Assembly (NCBI GenBank): GCA_016745075.1 | Contig: JADGDD010000005.1 | Location: 62,001-126,000 of the forward strand | DNA from: Planctomycetota bacterium | Lineage (GTDB): Bacteria > Planctomycetota > UBA11346 | DNA: 64,000 bases | Reading direction: 5' to 3' | Made by a program: the position numbers and the translations under genes | In this document: positions 1 through 9,586 of the stretch, in pieces | Position numbering within the stretch: position 1 is the stretch's first letter | Layout of the letters: each line of letters opens with the position of its first letter | The notes under the pieces: generated by a model | The model's input: the letters and a program-made list of their open reading frames with translations, nothing else | The model's database searches: none | What the model was told of the DNA's origin: nothing

Positions 1-2109
1 ATCCAAGAAAAATTAGAAAATGGTCAGGACCTTGATGACGCGGAAAAACCATACCGCTACGTTGTGATTGCCGCTCTTGGGGCAGATAAGAAAAAGAAGA
101 AAACGGAGTTCATGACACGTATAGGTGAACGCTATCTGGTATCTATGAAAAAAGCGTTCAAAGGTGGCCTCATTACAGAGGAAGATATAGCCAACATGCG
201 TGATAACGCCGCTTTATCTTTCTGGTGGGGCATGCGTGAAAAACATCATGCACCGCCAGAAGCACCACATTATTTTGAGCCGTTTATTCAAAAGCCCGGC
301 TATGGTGATCACATCTATGATATTGAAGCGCTGAGCCTTGAGGCGATCATGGAGAGCCCGTATTTCTCTCCGTACTCATCGTTGACTGCGGCAGAGTTTA
401 TTCGCCCCGAAGGACTGGGCATGTACTTGATGCGCTATGATTACTGGCAGAAATCGGCTGAGAACCCAGAAATGATGCAGGTTCGTGAAAACATGCCACC
501 TCTCCTCGGCTTCAAAAAAGAGGATTATTTTAATTGTGGTGATTATATCGGCAAAAAGCCGATGTTGATTATGATCAATGAACTGGAAGACCGAACGGGT
601 TGTGAAGCGATGAGTCATTATTTCAATCATCTCTACCGAGTCTATTCGGAGCACGTCGAAATAGTCCGCATTATGCGAGTTAGCGCCAATTATGGTGATA
701 TGCGTTTTGATGAAGTACTCTGTTTTGGAAACCCGCCGGATGAAAATCCCTTACAAGGTTTTTCCTATCGTCGTGGCGAGCTGGATTATGTGCCATGGCG
801 CTTGGCTCGAACAGCCGTCATAGGATTTATGTTCATGCCAGACAGAATGTTGCCGACCTATGTTGATGATGTGGGTGCCAGAGCATCCAATGCCTTTAGT
901 AACGGCCTGCACAAAGGCGGGCAGGGTGCATGGTTTTCCTTGATTGATAAAAACGGTCGCCGCATTCTTAAAAACTCCAGCGCTCCATATCAAAATCCAG
1001 AGCGAACCGCTCCCGCACAAAGTCTCAACGGTTTTTTCAACCCGTTCTATAGTGAAGTCCCTATTGAGGCCGCCATAAGAGGACTGCTTCGTAATGGTGG
1101 TGATATGGATGTGTCTCTGAAAGATGTGTCCTTCCCAGCTCAGCCCAAACGAATATTTCTTTCAGATGGCGGAACCTACGGGGTTGATTGCATCATAACG
1201 AGTGTTGATGTGGAAGCGGGTCTCGTGGGCATCAAAATGGTTCCGGTTAAAAATAGGCTGCGCAATAAACCGCATAAACACGTAAAAGAAGTTAATTTCA
1301 CCGTGCAGGTAGGCCCTTCTACCAGATTAGAAAAATCAATCGCCGAGCGTCACCGAGAGACTCCTTGTGATGGTTTTGAGCACGTCTCGCTGGCAGCCTT
1401 TACCGTGGGCGATAAGGTATTTGTTGATTTTCCCTATCCTGAAGAACTCAAAACGGAAGTCGCCCTTCCAACAATGGCAGATTATATGGCGGCCAAAAGT
1501 GTGTTGGATAAAGAATCGCATGCCATAACACGAGAAAAAGGAAAAAGCATGGATGCAGCCGCCTATCGCTGGGGGCCAAATTGCGGGCCCAAACATATCA
1601 CCCAACAATATCAAAAATTGGACATTGCTCAACTGGACGGGCGCACCATGCCTGCCTATAGAATAACGGATTTTAATGGTAGACGTGCGAATAAACACAT
1701 GGTGTTTTGGGGAACGATTACAGAGAAGAAAAGCGACTCAACTACCAGCAACATCATCGTCGAAATGAATGAAAAAGATGCACAAACGCATGGCTATCGT
1801 CTGTGGAAAAAATATGAAGATATTGCCAACCCCACATTCGATGAACGCTATGATGGACTGGTTCCTGAATTGAAACGAAAAGCTGTGCAACGCTGGGCAG
1901 AAGGTGGTGTTGCAGCACGGCGTTACGAATTTATTATTGATAATTCTGTCAGTATTATCCGAAACGCAGAAGCTGAACGTTCCTATGAAGATCTAAAAAT
2001 AGGAGATACCGTTATGGTGACCTATTACCCGTATTATGAAAGTCAGTATCAAAATAGTAAACCGATTTACGCCGAGCGAGTTGTTGCCAGTACCGCCACA
2101 GGTCTTTAA
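1..2109 (+). CDS. Secreted or envelope protein of unknown function, 5'-truncated by window edge
   Basis: The frame is open from base 1, so the gene begins upstream and the GTG at 64 is not a convincing start; 702 residues are visible. I do not recognise a family with confidence. Residues about 180-230 (GKKPMLIMINE..., followed by a strand-helix pattern) look like a thioredoxin or deiodinase-like fold without a CxxC pair. The C-terminal 300 residues look like small beta domains rich in basic residues. The stop is 3 nt before the PQQ-propeller gene, so the two are probably co-transcribed. A broken relative of the N-terminal part lies downstream at 5240-5935. That relative starts with a signal-like segment, which suggests that this protein is also exported. 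The thioredoxin-like reading is a weak inference. Confidence 0.8.
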   Translation: MQEKLENGQDLDDAEKPYRYVVIAALGADKKKKKTEFMTRIGERYLVSMKKAFKGGLITEEDIANMRDNAALSFWWGMREKHHAPPEAPHYFEPFIQKPGYGDHIYDIEALSLEAIMESPYFSPYSSLTAAEFIRPEGLGMYLMRYDYWQKSAENPEMMQVRENMPPLLGFKKEDYFNCGDYIGKKPMLIMINELEDRTGCEAMSHYFNHLYRVYSEHVEIVRIMRVSANYGDMRFDEVLCFGNPPDENPLQGFSYRRGELDYVPWRLARTAVIGFMFMPDRMLPTYVDDVGARASNAFSNGLHKGGQGAWFSLIDKNGRRILKNSSAPYQNPERTAPAQSLNGFFNPFYSEVPIEAAIRGLLRNGGDMDVSLKDVSFPAQPKRIFLSDGGTYGVDCIITSVDVEAGLVGIKMVPVKNRLRNKPHKHVKEVNFTVQVGPSTRLEKSIAERHRETPCDGFEHVSLAAFTVGDKVFVDFPYPEELKTEVALPTMADYMAAKSVLDKESHAITREKGKSMDAAAYRWGPNCGPKHITQQYQKLDIAQLDGRTMPAYRITDFNGRRANKHMVFWGTITEKKSDSTTSNIIVEMNEKDAQTHGYRLWKKYEDIANPTFDERYDGLVPELKRKAVQRWAEGGVAARRYEFIIDNSVSIIRNAEAERSYEDLKIGDTVMVTYYPYYESQYQNSKPIYAERVVASTATGL

Positions 2110-2112
2110 GCT

Positions 2113-5100
2113 ATGAACAAAATGTTACGAATACTCATTCTTATACTGTGTACCTTTTCGTGGCTGTCTGCGATGTCTGTGCAGGAGATTGGACAAAAGA
2201 CAGGTATAGAAGCAGGTTTGGTAGTTTTTCCTGAATTAACAGCATTTGAACAGGCACGGCCCTTTTTAGACGAAACCAGCTACGTTGTTTACGCGCAACA
2301 AGCCGATGCCGCACTGTGCAAAAAAATACGAGAACAAGCTGGACCCTTTCTCAATAGCAATTTTTATTTAGTGCAGGGTTCGTCAGAATACATTCACTTG
2401 GCAGACCGTATGGCCTGCTTGATCATTGTTAATCAGTCTTCTCAAAAAAATATCAGTGTGACATTGCGAGCGGAGCTTGAACGTGTACTTGCACCTGCTC
2501 GCGGTGCAGCGTTATTTAATGATGGCAGTGTTTTAACAATGCCCATGCCGCAGGGAGCAGATTCATGGTCACACCGATATCATAGCGCTGACCATGTGCG
2601 CGCCTCAGAGGATGCCACTATTAAGCCACCGTTTATGACCCAATGGCTTGGCCTACCTATTTTTGATGGCTATTGGGGCAGCAGTGGTGTTCTTGCTGGC
2701 GGGCGTTATTTCTTTTTGGGTGCTAGTCGTTTTGCAAAAGAAGCCTTGACCTTGCGGGTGCGCTCGCTGCACAACGGTTTGATTTTATGGGAACGAGGCT
2801 TTCAGTGGGAAAGCCCCAAGAATGGTTGTGGTGGCGGGTATTATCCGGGTCGGTCGGCAATGGTGGCAACGCCAGATACTTTCTATTTGGTTGATGAAGA
2901 TGACGTGCAATTATTGAATCCAGAGACCGGCTTAGAGATCGATCGTATTACTGGGCCCATTAACGGTGGGCAAATTAAGTGGATGGGCGTAGAAGATAAC
3001 AGGGTTGCCTTGCTTGCTGGAGAATCCGATGTGTATAAGGCAGGAAGCTTGCAGTCTACGCCAAAGAATACTTACGGTAAAACCCTTGCTGTTATTGATG
3101 CGGAAAGCAGACAGGTTCTTTGGACGCAAGAGGAATGCGCCAACATACGTGAAATGTTTATCGTTATGCGTGCAGGAAAACTTTATTATTATGTTACCGG
3201 AGAAGCCCTTGTCTGTCGGGATCTCCAGACAGGGGAAGAAGTCTGGCGTAATCAAAACGTAGAGGTGATGCAACGTTTGTCGTTTTACACAAAGAAAAAA
3301 ATAAATCATATTTCTCAGCCAGGATTGGTTGCCTATCCCGAGGCACTTGTTTTTGGCGGCGCTTGGAGCACTGTTCTTTTTTTCATAGACCCAGCTACCG
3401 GAGCATTGATGTGGAAGTTGGATAATAGCAGAAAAAGAGATGCCTCTTTCATGGGAACAGCGGCACAAGGGCACTTTTTCTACGATAAAGTGTATGATTT
3501 GAAAACAGGATCAATTGTGAAGCCTTCTTTCAAAATGCCGAAAAGTGGCTGTGGTCCGTCTTTTCCCGTTGGTGATTATTTAGCAACAAGTTTCGGTGGT
3601 ATTCATGAACGGGAATCCGGCAAAAAGGTTCGAGAGGTGGATGTGAAACCAGCTTGTGATTTAGGAATCCTTATCGGAGAATCAACTCTGGTCAGTGCCG
3701 GTGGTCAGTGTAGTTGTAATTACCCCATTCAGGGTTACCGCGCTTACGCACCAGCGACACAAGACCCGAAGCAGTGGCAGGAACCTGACCAGCGCCATCA
3801 AATAATTACCAGCTACACAGGTGGGCTCAAGGCAGATGCCAGTGATTGGCCAACCTTCCGGCAAAGTTTTACTCATGATGGTTCCTCTTCAGCATTGGTG
3901 CCAGAACAGCTTGAACAGCTTTGGAGTATGGGCTCAGATGGTCGATCTTTTTCTGTGAACGAAGAGAAACGAGCGCAGCGTTCCAGCAGCGCAGAAACCG
4001 AACGTCTCCCAACACCGCCAATAAGCGTTGGAGAAAAAACCTGGTTTGTTGACGGAGGTGGTGTACTTCACTGTATGATCTCAGCAAGCGGTGCGGTAGT
4101 ATGGTCTTATACTTTTGATAGTGTGATATTATCATCGCCCACTTTTTGGCAGGGACGATTATTTGTAGGTGGGGGTGACGGTAAGCTCTATAGTTTAAAT
4201 GCGAGCACAGGTGAATTGTTGTGGATATTCAAAGGAGCCCCAAGGGATCGCCGTATCTTTTGGTATGGGCATTTATTGAATACTTGGCCAGTTGTTGCTA
4301 GTCCTATTGTGCAAAATGGAACTGTCTTTTTTACCGCAGGTTTTCATCTTGATGATCGTGTGCATACTTATGCTTTAGATGCCAGTAGTGGTGCCGTTAT
4401 CTGGGAAACTCATCATACAGATGTAAAAGGTGAGCCCGCTTTTCGTAGCCAAGGGCAAATGACCATTTCTGCCAAACAACTATGGCTGAGTACCGCAAGT
4501 ATGATTCCAGGTTCGTATGATGTGGCAAATGGTACAGCAAGTCAGGACGGTTTGTTTGGAAAAAGAGATTTTTGTCGCAGAGGTGGATTTATCGGTATTT
4601 TGTGGGATAAATGGTTACTGTATGGCGGTGAGCGTATTATGACTACTGACGATACCTGGTCATCAGAATCCCCCACTCGGTATCTGGGTTTCTCTTTTCG
4701 CTCTGTTGATGAAAGTAGAAAAAAGATGTCGGTGCAGATGCTTTCCAACTCCCGTATCAACCCAGTTTGGGATGAAGAACACCTTTTTGCGGTGTGTAAA
4801 GATATTGCTCACCTACAAGGTTGGAGTAAAGAAACGCTTTCTGCGCAGTTGGAAGCAGGCGCAGTTACACCCAAGAGAAAAACGGGTATAACCAAAATTC
4901 CAACTTTAGCCCTGCAAGGAACAGGGAAGAAAGTCGCCGTTTATCCTGCATTACCTGTATGGAGTAATAGCGATGTGAAAGTGGTGGCAATGATTCTGGC
5001 ACAAAATGCCATTATTACCACCCATGCTATTCCCACCGCAGGCAAACAATTTAGTATATGGGGCCTGAGCGCCTTTGATCGAAATACCGGAACAGTTTTA

Positions 5101-5217
5101 TGGTCTGTGGAGTTATCGGTGCAGCCGATCATGGACGGTCTGAGCATGGATCGACACGGACGTATCTATGTTACCGCTCGTGACGGATCTGTTTGTTGTT
5201 TTGGGCAGTCACACTAA
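2113..5217 (+). CDS. PQQ-like beta-propeller protein with degenerate methyltransferase-like N-terminus
   Basis: This 1034-residue protein opens with a signal peptide (MNKMLRILILILCTFSWLSA). Residues about 25-135 follow the layout of the class I methyltransferase domain often found before propellers in planctomycete proteins (helix, then LADRMACLIIVN, then ERVLAPARGAAL), but the glycine-rich SAM loop is not evident. A WSHRYHSADH segment around residue 155 marks the junction to the propeller. Many PQQ/BamB-type blades follow, such as LYSLNASTGELLWIF and AFDRNTGTVLWSVEL. The product is probably periplasmic or outer-membrane-associated, in scaffolding or as a PQQ-type dehydrogenase relative. Substrate is unknown. 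It sits 3 nt after the preceding gene. Confidence 0.85.
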   Translation: MNKMLRILILILCTFSWLSAMSVQEIGQKTGIEAGLVVFPELTAFEQARPFLDETSYVVYAQQADAALCKKIREQAGPFLNSNFYLVQGSSEYIHLADRMACLIIVNQSSQKNISVTLRAELERVLAPARGAALFNDGSVLTMPMPQGADSWSHRYHSADHVRASEDATIKPPFMTQWLGLPIFDGYWGSSGVLAGGRYFFLGASRFAKEALTLRVRSLHNGLILWERGFQWESPKNGCGGGYYPGRSAMVATPDTFYLVDEDDVQLLNPETGLEIDRITGPINGGQIKWMGVEDNRVALLAGESDVYKAGSLQSTPKNTYGKTLAVIDAESRQVLWTQEECANIREMFIVMRAGKLYYYVTGEALVCRDLQTGEEVWRNQNVEVMQRLSFYTKKKINHISQPGLVAYPEALVFGGAWSTVLFFIDPATGALMWKLDNSRKRDASFMGTAAQGHFFYDKVYDLKTGSIVKPSFKMPKSGCGPSFPVGDYLATSFGGIHERESGKKVREVDVKPACDLGILIGESTLVSAGGQCSCNYPIQGYRAYAPATQDPKQWQEPDQRHQIITSYTGGLKADASDWPTFRQSFTHDGSSSALVPEQLEQLWSMGSDGRSFSVNEEKRAQRSSSAETERLPTPPISVGEKTWFVDGGGVLHCMISASGAVVWSYTFDSVILSSPTFWQGRLFVGGGDGKLYSLNASTGELLWIFKGAPRDRRIFWYGHLLNTWPVVASPIVQNGTVFFTAGFHLDDRVHTYALDASSGAVIWETHHTDVKGEPAFRSQGQMTISAKQLWLSTASMIPGSYDVANGTASQDGLFGKRDFCRRGGFIGILWDKWLLYGGERIMTTDDTWSSESPTRYLGFSFRSVDESRKKMSVQMLSNSRINPVWDEEHLFAVCKDIAHLQGWSKETLSAQLEAGAVTPKRKTGITKIPTLALQGTGKKVAVYPALPVWSNSDVKVVAMILAQNAIITTHAIPTAGKQFSIWGLSAFDRNTGTVLWSVELSVQPIMDGLSMDRHGRIYVTARDGSVCCFGQSH

Positions 5218-5239
5218 ATAAAACATAAGGAGATAGGCT

Positions 5240-5935
5240 CTGACCAAAATAAGGCATGTTATCATTATGAGTCTCATCCTTTTGCTGAACAACCTTTTCA
5301 GTGCCGAGCGAAGCTTAGAAGACTGGCTGGTATACGCCCTTACATAACTGTCTCGGAAGAGGTCTTACTACTACAACATGGCTGTGCAGATGAGAGCTAG
5401 TAAGAAAAAACGCTATACAGCTGAAGAGCGAAAAGGACTGAGCCATTTCCGTACACGGATACAAGGAGATGGACTTGCCCTCGTGGATGCCGTGCTCAGC
5501 GGTAAAACACTTGAGGACAAAGATCAGCCTTATCAAAAAATAATTAAGGGATATATTCTTTGGGCTTTTGATAAGGGGGTAAAGAATTGAAAGACTTGTC
5601 ATCAGAAAGAAGAAAACAGATTAAAGCATACGGGGAAGCGATAACGGCGCAGGCAGCACAATTGATTATCGCTATCTACAAAGGACACACCACCTTGTTG
5701 GATGCGGAATTCGATATTTTATGGCAATTTCGCATTTACGCAGCAAATTAATTATGGAATGTTGATTCATCCACATGATTTCTTGGGCCTTACCCACGTC
5801 AGCCCATCTGCTGGCTATCCTATTGGAGAGCTCTTGCGGAACTTGTACGTCTATGAATTTGAGCGTGTGTTGAAATGGAAAACGTATTGTTTACCCAATT
5901 CGCTGGCAAGGCCGATAAGGAGAGGGGACGAGTAA
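5240..5935 (+). pseudogene. Broken paralogue of the first gene of the window
   Basis: After an AAGGAG Shine-Dalgarno at 5227-5232, a reading frame encodes a signal-like segment (ATG at 5267, MSLILLLNNLFSAE) and stops at TAA 5345-5347. The same frame continues from 5348 to a TGA at 5588-5590. A second frame (5587-5751) and then a third segment (about 5752-5935) carry on. The segments GKTLEDKDQPYQKIIKGYIL and AIYKGHTTLLDAEFDILWQF resemble, in order and spacing, GQDLDDAEKPYRYVVIAAL and AFKGGLITEEDIANMRDNAA of the first CDS. This fits a decayed tandem duplicate with an in-frame stop and at least two frameshifts. The homology is judged by eye; a set of small independent ORFs is the alternative. 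Confidence 0.5.
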
Positions 5936-5967
5936 TTGTAAAGAGTTTCTACTCCATGATACAAAAA

Positions 5968-6654
5968 TTATTCATTCAAGAAAGGGATGAGAGCTTCAGC
6001 GTAGCGTTGGTAACCTCTTTCAGTCAGATGCAGGTAGTCGTACATAACATCTTCACAAATGCGGGCATCTGCTTCTAGAAAAATATTGCCAATGTCATGA
6101 TGGATAACGCCGCTTGGCCAATCTTGCTTTTCCAGTAATGCGTTTGTTGCACAGACGGCTTGTCGAAGTGGTTCATCACTTTGTTGGCTACGAGGGAAGA
6201 TTGCGAGCAGATGTAGTATCGCTTTTGGTAGTGCTTGTTGGAGGTTGTTGATAACCGTTTGTATACCACGAGCCGTATCCTCTGGGCTATGCTGTGCATT
6301 ACCAAGGTTGTTAGTGCCGATGAGCAGAATGATATGTTTGGGTTTGAGCTGTTTGATATACGGATTGTTTTGTAAACGCCAAAGCAGGTGTTGTGTTTCG
6401 TCGCCACCAATACCGATATTAAGTGCCCCACGTGGAGCAAAATGGGTGTTCCAAGATTCAGGACCCTGCCCATGTATCCATTGGGCAGTGATGGAGTCTC
6501 CGCAAAAAAGAAGCTCACAGTTATCGGATTCGACGGCAGTAGCGGTTTTTTCCACCAAAGCTTTATGCGTATCTATCCAGTGAACACCTTGGTAATTTGG
6601 GTCTCTTTCACGAGGGGCGGCTTGGCAACTTTCAGGTAATGTTGGCACTGGCAT
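5968..6654 (-). CDS. GDSL/SGNH-family esterase (PAF-acetylhydrolase-like)
   Basis: A 228-residue SGNH hydrolase. Block I is FCGDSITAQW with the nucleophile serine near residue 54. Block II is GIGGDETQ, block III is IGTNN, and the C-terminal DYLHLTERGYQRYAEAL carries the catalytic Asp-x-x-His. The layout matches the family related to the catalytic subunits of platelet-activating-factor acetylhydrolase, widely used by bacteria to deacylate carbohydrates or lipids. I chose the ATG at 6654 because AAGGAG lies 7 nt upstream; an in-frame ATG at 6678 would place that site inside the gene. No signal peptide is evident, so it is probably cytoplasmic. A truncated AraC regulator lies divergently upstream. 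Confidence 0.9.
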   Translation of the reverse strand: MPVPTLPESCQAAPRERDPNYQGVHWIDTHKALVEKTATAVESDNCELLFCGDSITAQWIHGQGPESWNTHFAPRGALNIGIGGDETQHLLWRLQNNPYIKQLKPKHIILLIGTNNLGNAQHSPEDTARGIQTVINNLQQALPKAILHLLAIFPRSQQSDEPLRQAVCATNALLEKQDWPSGVIHHDIGNIFLEADARICEDVMYDYLHLTERGYQRYAEALIPFLNE

Positions 6655-6764
6655 TATGTACTCTCCTTGTGAGGCCATTGCAGTTATGGAATGATCTAAG
6701 TCAAGACTGTGTCAGTGGTGAGGCGAAGTGATCTTGTATACATACACAGCCATACGCTCTGTCC

Positions 6765-6959
6765 ATGCCTCATGATGTATCCTTTAAGCGTATAGAGATA
6801 CGCTTCCGAGAAAATTTTCCGCTCTACGTTTTGCCGATTCGCCATTTTAAGAGCGAACGGCATACACATGATTTTTTGGAAATTGCTATTGTTTTGGATG
6901 GAACTGCAACTTATCATATGGATGGAAAGAGCATGTTATGTGGAACGGTGTTGTTATGA
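6765..6959 (+). pseudogene. Truncated AraC-family regulator (N-terminal cupin remnant)
   Basis: Sixty-four residues match the sensor half of AraC regulators: FPLYVLPIRHFKSERHTHDF, then LEIAIVLDGTATYHM and a conserved glycine turn. They end abruptly at GTVLL-stop, where such proteins normally continue through the cupin barrel and a helix-turn-helix. Nothing like a helix-turn-helix follows before the next gene at 7210. The position, divergent from the GDSL esterase, is the same as that of the two intact AraC genes in this window beside a sulfatase and a GH4 glycosidase. This is most likely a former regulator of the esterase that lost about three quarters of its length. Confidence 0.6.
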
Positions 6960-7209
6960 AGGTGTCTGTGGTATAGTCTTGGTCAGAGGCTTTCTTAAGG
7001 ATGCTTTCTAATAGTTTGAATGTACGCAAGAGGTATGTTTTTTGAATTATTTGGTTCCATGGCAATGACATAAATGACTATAAAATGAAATCCATAATGT
7101 TGCTGTTTTCACCTTTTATGAAATTAGATTACAAGTGAATCAAACAAGGCCAATCTGTTTGCGTAGTTATTGTGCCATTACAAACTGTAATGAAAGCGAA
7201 AGGATAAAG

Positions 7210-7767
7210 ATGAGTGAAGATACTGTTGACTATGGCCCCTTGGGGGGGCTGATTGGGGTGTGGACTGGTGATAAGGGACTTGATGTTGCTCCTGAGCCAG
7301 AGGATGACAGCAAGAGTCCATACTTTGAAACCTTAACGTTTACTGCTGCGGGTGATTTAACCAATGCTGAAGAACAAAAACTGTCTATGATCCGTTACCA
7401 TCAAGTTGTGCAACGCCAATCAGATGGTGGTGTTTTTCATGATGAAGTTGGCTATTGGATGTGGGATGCACAGGCACAAACGGTGATGCATTCCTTAGCT
7501 ATTCCTCGTGCAGTGTGTGTGCTTGCCGGTGGTGTGTATACAGGACCAAAAAATGGCGAGATTATTTTAAATGTGGCAGCAAAAGACGGTGATGAAGACT
7601 GGGGAATCGTTCAGTCTCCTTTCATGCGCAAAAAAGCGCGCACTGTTGAGTTTCGTCAGACACTCAAGCTGACGGGCAATACCCTTGCCTATTCAGAAAC
7701 CTCCGTTCTTGCTATTTATGGGCGAAGCTTCGAACATACTGATGAAAATACACTTACTCGTCAATAA
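7210..7767 (+). CDS. Nitrobindin-like heme-binding beta-barrel protein (FABP family, DUF1794)
   Basis: A 185-residue protein with the N-terminal GVWTGDKG signature (GxWxGxG, residues 16-23), followed by ETLTFTAAGDLTNAEEQKL, RYHQVVQR and HDEVGYWMWD. These are hallmarks of the nitrobindin/THAP4-like ten-stranded barrel, which binds heme and reacts with nitric oxide or peroxynitrite. I chose ATG 7210 because AAAGGAT precedes it by about 7 nt; the open frame extends back to 7135 without a better signal. It is cytoplasmic and monocistronic. Heme binding in this member is inferred from the family only. Confidence 0.85.
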   Translation: MSEDTVDYGPLGGLIGVWTGDKGLDVAPEPEDDSKSPYFETLTFTAAGDLTNAEEQKLSMIRYHQVVQRQSDGGVFHDEVGYWMWDAQAQTVMHSLAIPRAVCVLAGGVYTGPKNGEIILNVAAKDGDEDWGIVQSPFMRKKARTVEFRQTLKLTGNTLAYSETSVLAIYGRSFEHTDENTLTRQ

Positions 7768-7921
7768 TATTGGCATATCGTCTCTACTGTGAGCTGTTTT
7801 CTGCGGATTTTTAGTGTTATAGTTCGATAGAAAATTGTAGATATTAAAGAGTAAACAATGTCTGACTGAGTTGGCGTACTGCTATATTCTCTGGCTGTTT
7901 AGTCGCTTTGTGTGAAAATAG

Positions 7922-7954
7922 ATAACAACAAGAGATTCCTTTTCTTGTTGTTAT
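7922..7954. terminator. 12-bp perfect inverted repeat, possible terminator
   Basis: ATAACAACAAGA at 7922-7933 is perfectly complementary to TCTTGTTGTTAT at 7943-7954 with a 9-nt loop. No long T-run follows on either strand, so intrinsic termination is uncertain. It sits between the nitrobindin-like gene and ppk2. Confidence 0.4.
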
Positions 7955-8049
7955 TGCTCAGATAATATCGCCAGATATTTAGACACTTCCTTTGCTCGAC
8001 TTGCGCCTGATACGTGGCTGGTGTATTCTTCTTATGAGGAGGACTGGCC

Positions 8050-8877
8050 ATGACGAAGGACGTGAAAAGAAAGAGTGATGAATCTCCTATTATTCGACTT
8101 AAAAAGAAACGGTATGAAGCGGAGCTTGAGCGTTTACATGAAGAGCTGGTACGCTGGCAGTATTGGGTGCGGGCTAAAAAGCTGAAAGTGGTTGTTCTCT
8201 TTGAGGGTCGTGATGCGGCAGGTAAAGGTGGGACGATTAAGCGTATTATGGAACCGTTGAACCCACGTGGTGCACGGGTCGTAGCTTTAAACAAGCCGAG
8301 CGAAACAGAATCAAGTCAGTGGTATTTTCAACGTTATGCACCACATTTGCCAGCAGGTGGGGAGATTGTGCTCTTTGATCGTAGTTGGTACAATCGGGCT
8401 GGAGTTGAGCGAGTTATGGGTTTTTGTACTGATCATGAGTATCGTGAATTTTTACGTTCTTGCCCAGAGTTTGAACGGATGTTGGTACGCAGCGGTATTA
8501 TTCTTCTCAAGTATTGGTTTAGTGTCAGTTACGATGAACAAGAGCGGCGTTTTCAACGTCGGGCAACGGATGTGCGGCGCAGGTGGAAGCTGTCAGATAT
8601 GGACATAGAATCTCGCGCTAAGTGGAGTGAATACGCTCGTGCTAAAGACGAAATGTTTTTCTACACAGATATTCCAGAAGCACGGTGGCATACCGTAGAG
8701 GCTGATGATAAACGTCGCGCTCGTTTAAATTGTATTAGGCATATTCTTAGTAGCGTTGAGTATGAAAATATTATTCCACCACCAATAGAACTCCCCAAGC
8801 GTCCTGAACCGGATGAGCACTACCGTCGCCCAAGTAGGGAATCAAATATTATTATTCCCGACTATTATCAACCGTGA
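8050..8877 (+). CDS. ppk2: Polyphosphate kinase 2 (PPK2 family)
   Basis: A 275-residue PPK2 enzyme, which transfers phosphate between polyphosphate and nucleoside phosphates. The Walker A-like loop is GRDAAGKGG (residues 53-61) and the Walker B/lid start is FDRSWYNRAG (about 109-118). The intervening NPRGARVVALNKPSE and the later RRWKLSDMDIESRAKW are typical of single-domain PPK2. AGGAGG lies 8 nt before the ATG. Length fits the class I, single-domain type. Whether it prefers ADP, GDP or NMP cannot be read from the sequence alone. It has no operon partner. Confidence 0.95.
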   Translation: MTKDVKRKSDESPIIRLKKKRYEAELERLHEELVRWQYWVRAKKLKVVVLFEGRDAAGKGGTIKRIMEPLNPRGARVVALNKPSETESSQWYFQRYAPHLPAGGEIVLFDRSWYNRAGVERVMGFCTDHEYREFLRSCPEFERMLVRSGIILLKYWFSVSYDEQERRFQRRATDVRRRWKLSDMDIESRAKWSEYARAKDEMFFYTDIPEARWHTVEADDKRRARLNCIRHILSSVEYENIIPPPIELPKRPEPDEHYRRPSRESNIIIPDYYQP

Positions 8878-9044
8878 TGAGAGTTAAAAGAAGACGGCCT
8901 GCTTGAAACCAGTGAGAACGCTATCAATTCATACCATTTGTTGGTTGTGAAAGTCGCTTTTTTGCAGCAAAATTATTTTTGTTCTTTTAATCTGTTTTAA
9001 TTACCTATGTATAATGACAGGAATATTTTCATCAAAAGTATTAC

Positions 9045-9509
9045 TTAGCCATGCTGTGTTGGTGTGATGAAATGTTTGCGGAATGGCAGCATTGTTGATT
9101 GATGAAAGCCGTGTTTTTCATAAAATTTATGCGCGGAATAATTATTGGAGTCGGTAAACAGTGTTACTCTTGCACATCCTCTGTTTTGAACATGGCTCAT
9201 GGCATACTCTATCAGTTGGCCCCCAAGACCTGTGCTTCTTGCTTCTGGGATGACAACCATGTCTTCTAGGATAGCGACTTCTGTTCCCAGAGCAGTTGAA
9301 ATTGTGTACAACATGACAACCATACCCATGATCTCATCAGATTTTTCAGCAACAAAAATCTCTCCTCTCTCATTATTTGAGATGATTTGCTTAAGCCCTT
9401 TGGCTTGCGTCTCATAATCTGAGACAAACTCTTGTTCTTGGGTAAATAATATATTGAGTATATGACAGAGGGAGGGTATGTCTTCCTTATTTGCAATTCT
9501 CAGTAACAT
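9045..9509 (-). CDS. GNAT-family N-acetyltransferase
   Basis: A 154-residue GNAT. It starts with the typical LLRIANKEDIPSLCHIL, has the V-shaped strand region ILEDMVVIPEARSTGLGGQL (acetyl-CoA pyrophosphate loop, R/Q-x-x-G-x-G/A type), and ends with the NYSAHKFYEKHGF motif. It acetylates an unknown small molecule or peptide amine. Genes upstream on the same strand are PhzF and another GNAT, separated by 77 and about 107 nt. These could form a loose transcription unit. Confidence 0.9.
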   Translation of the reverse strand: MLLRIANKEDIPSLCHILNILFTQEQEFVSDYETQAKGLKQIISNNERGEIFVAEKSDEIMGMVVMLYTISTALGTEVAILEDMVVIPEARSTGLGGQLIEYAMSHVQNRGCARVTLFTDSNNYSAHKFYEKHGFHQSTMLPFRKHFITPTQHG

Positions 9510-9586
9510 ATTCTATAAGACCTCAGCTTTTTTCTGTTTGAATTGGTATTGTTCTATTGTATTTTGCATGTTAAATGGAGAAGTTT

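Noticed and set aside
1336..1698. 120-codon minus-strand open frame inside the first gene
   Set aside because: It lies wholly antisense to a well-supported coding frame, shows no family signature and has no ribosome site.
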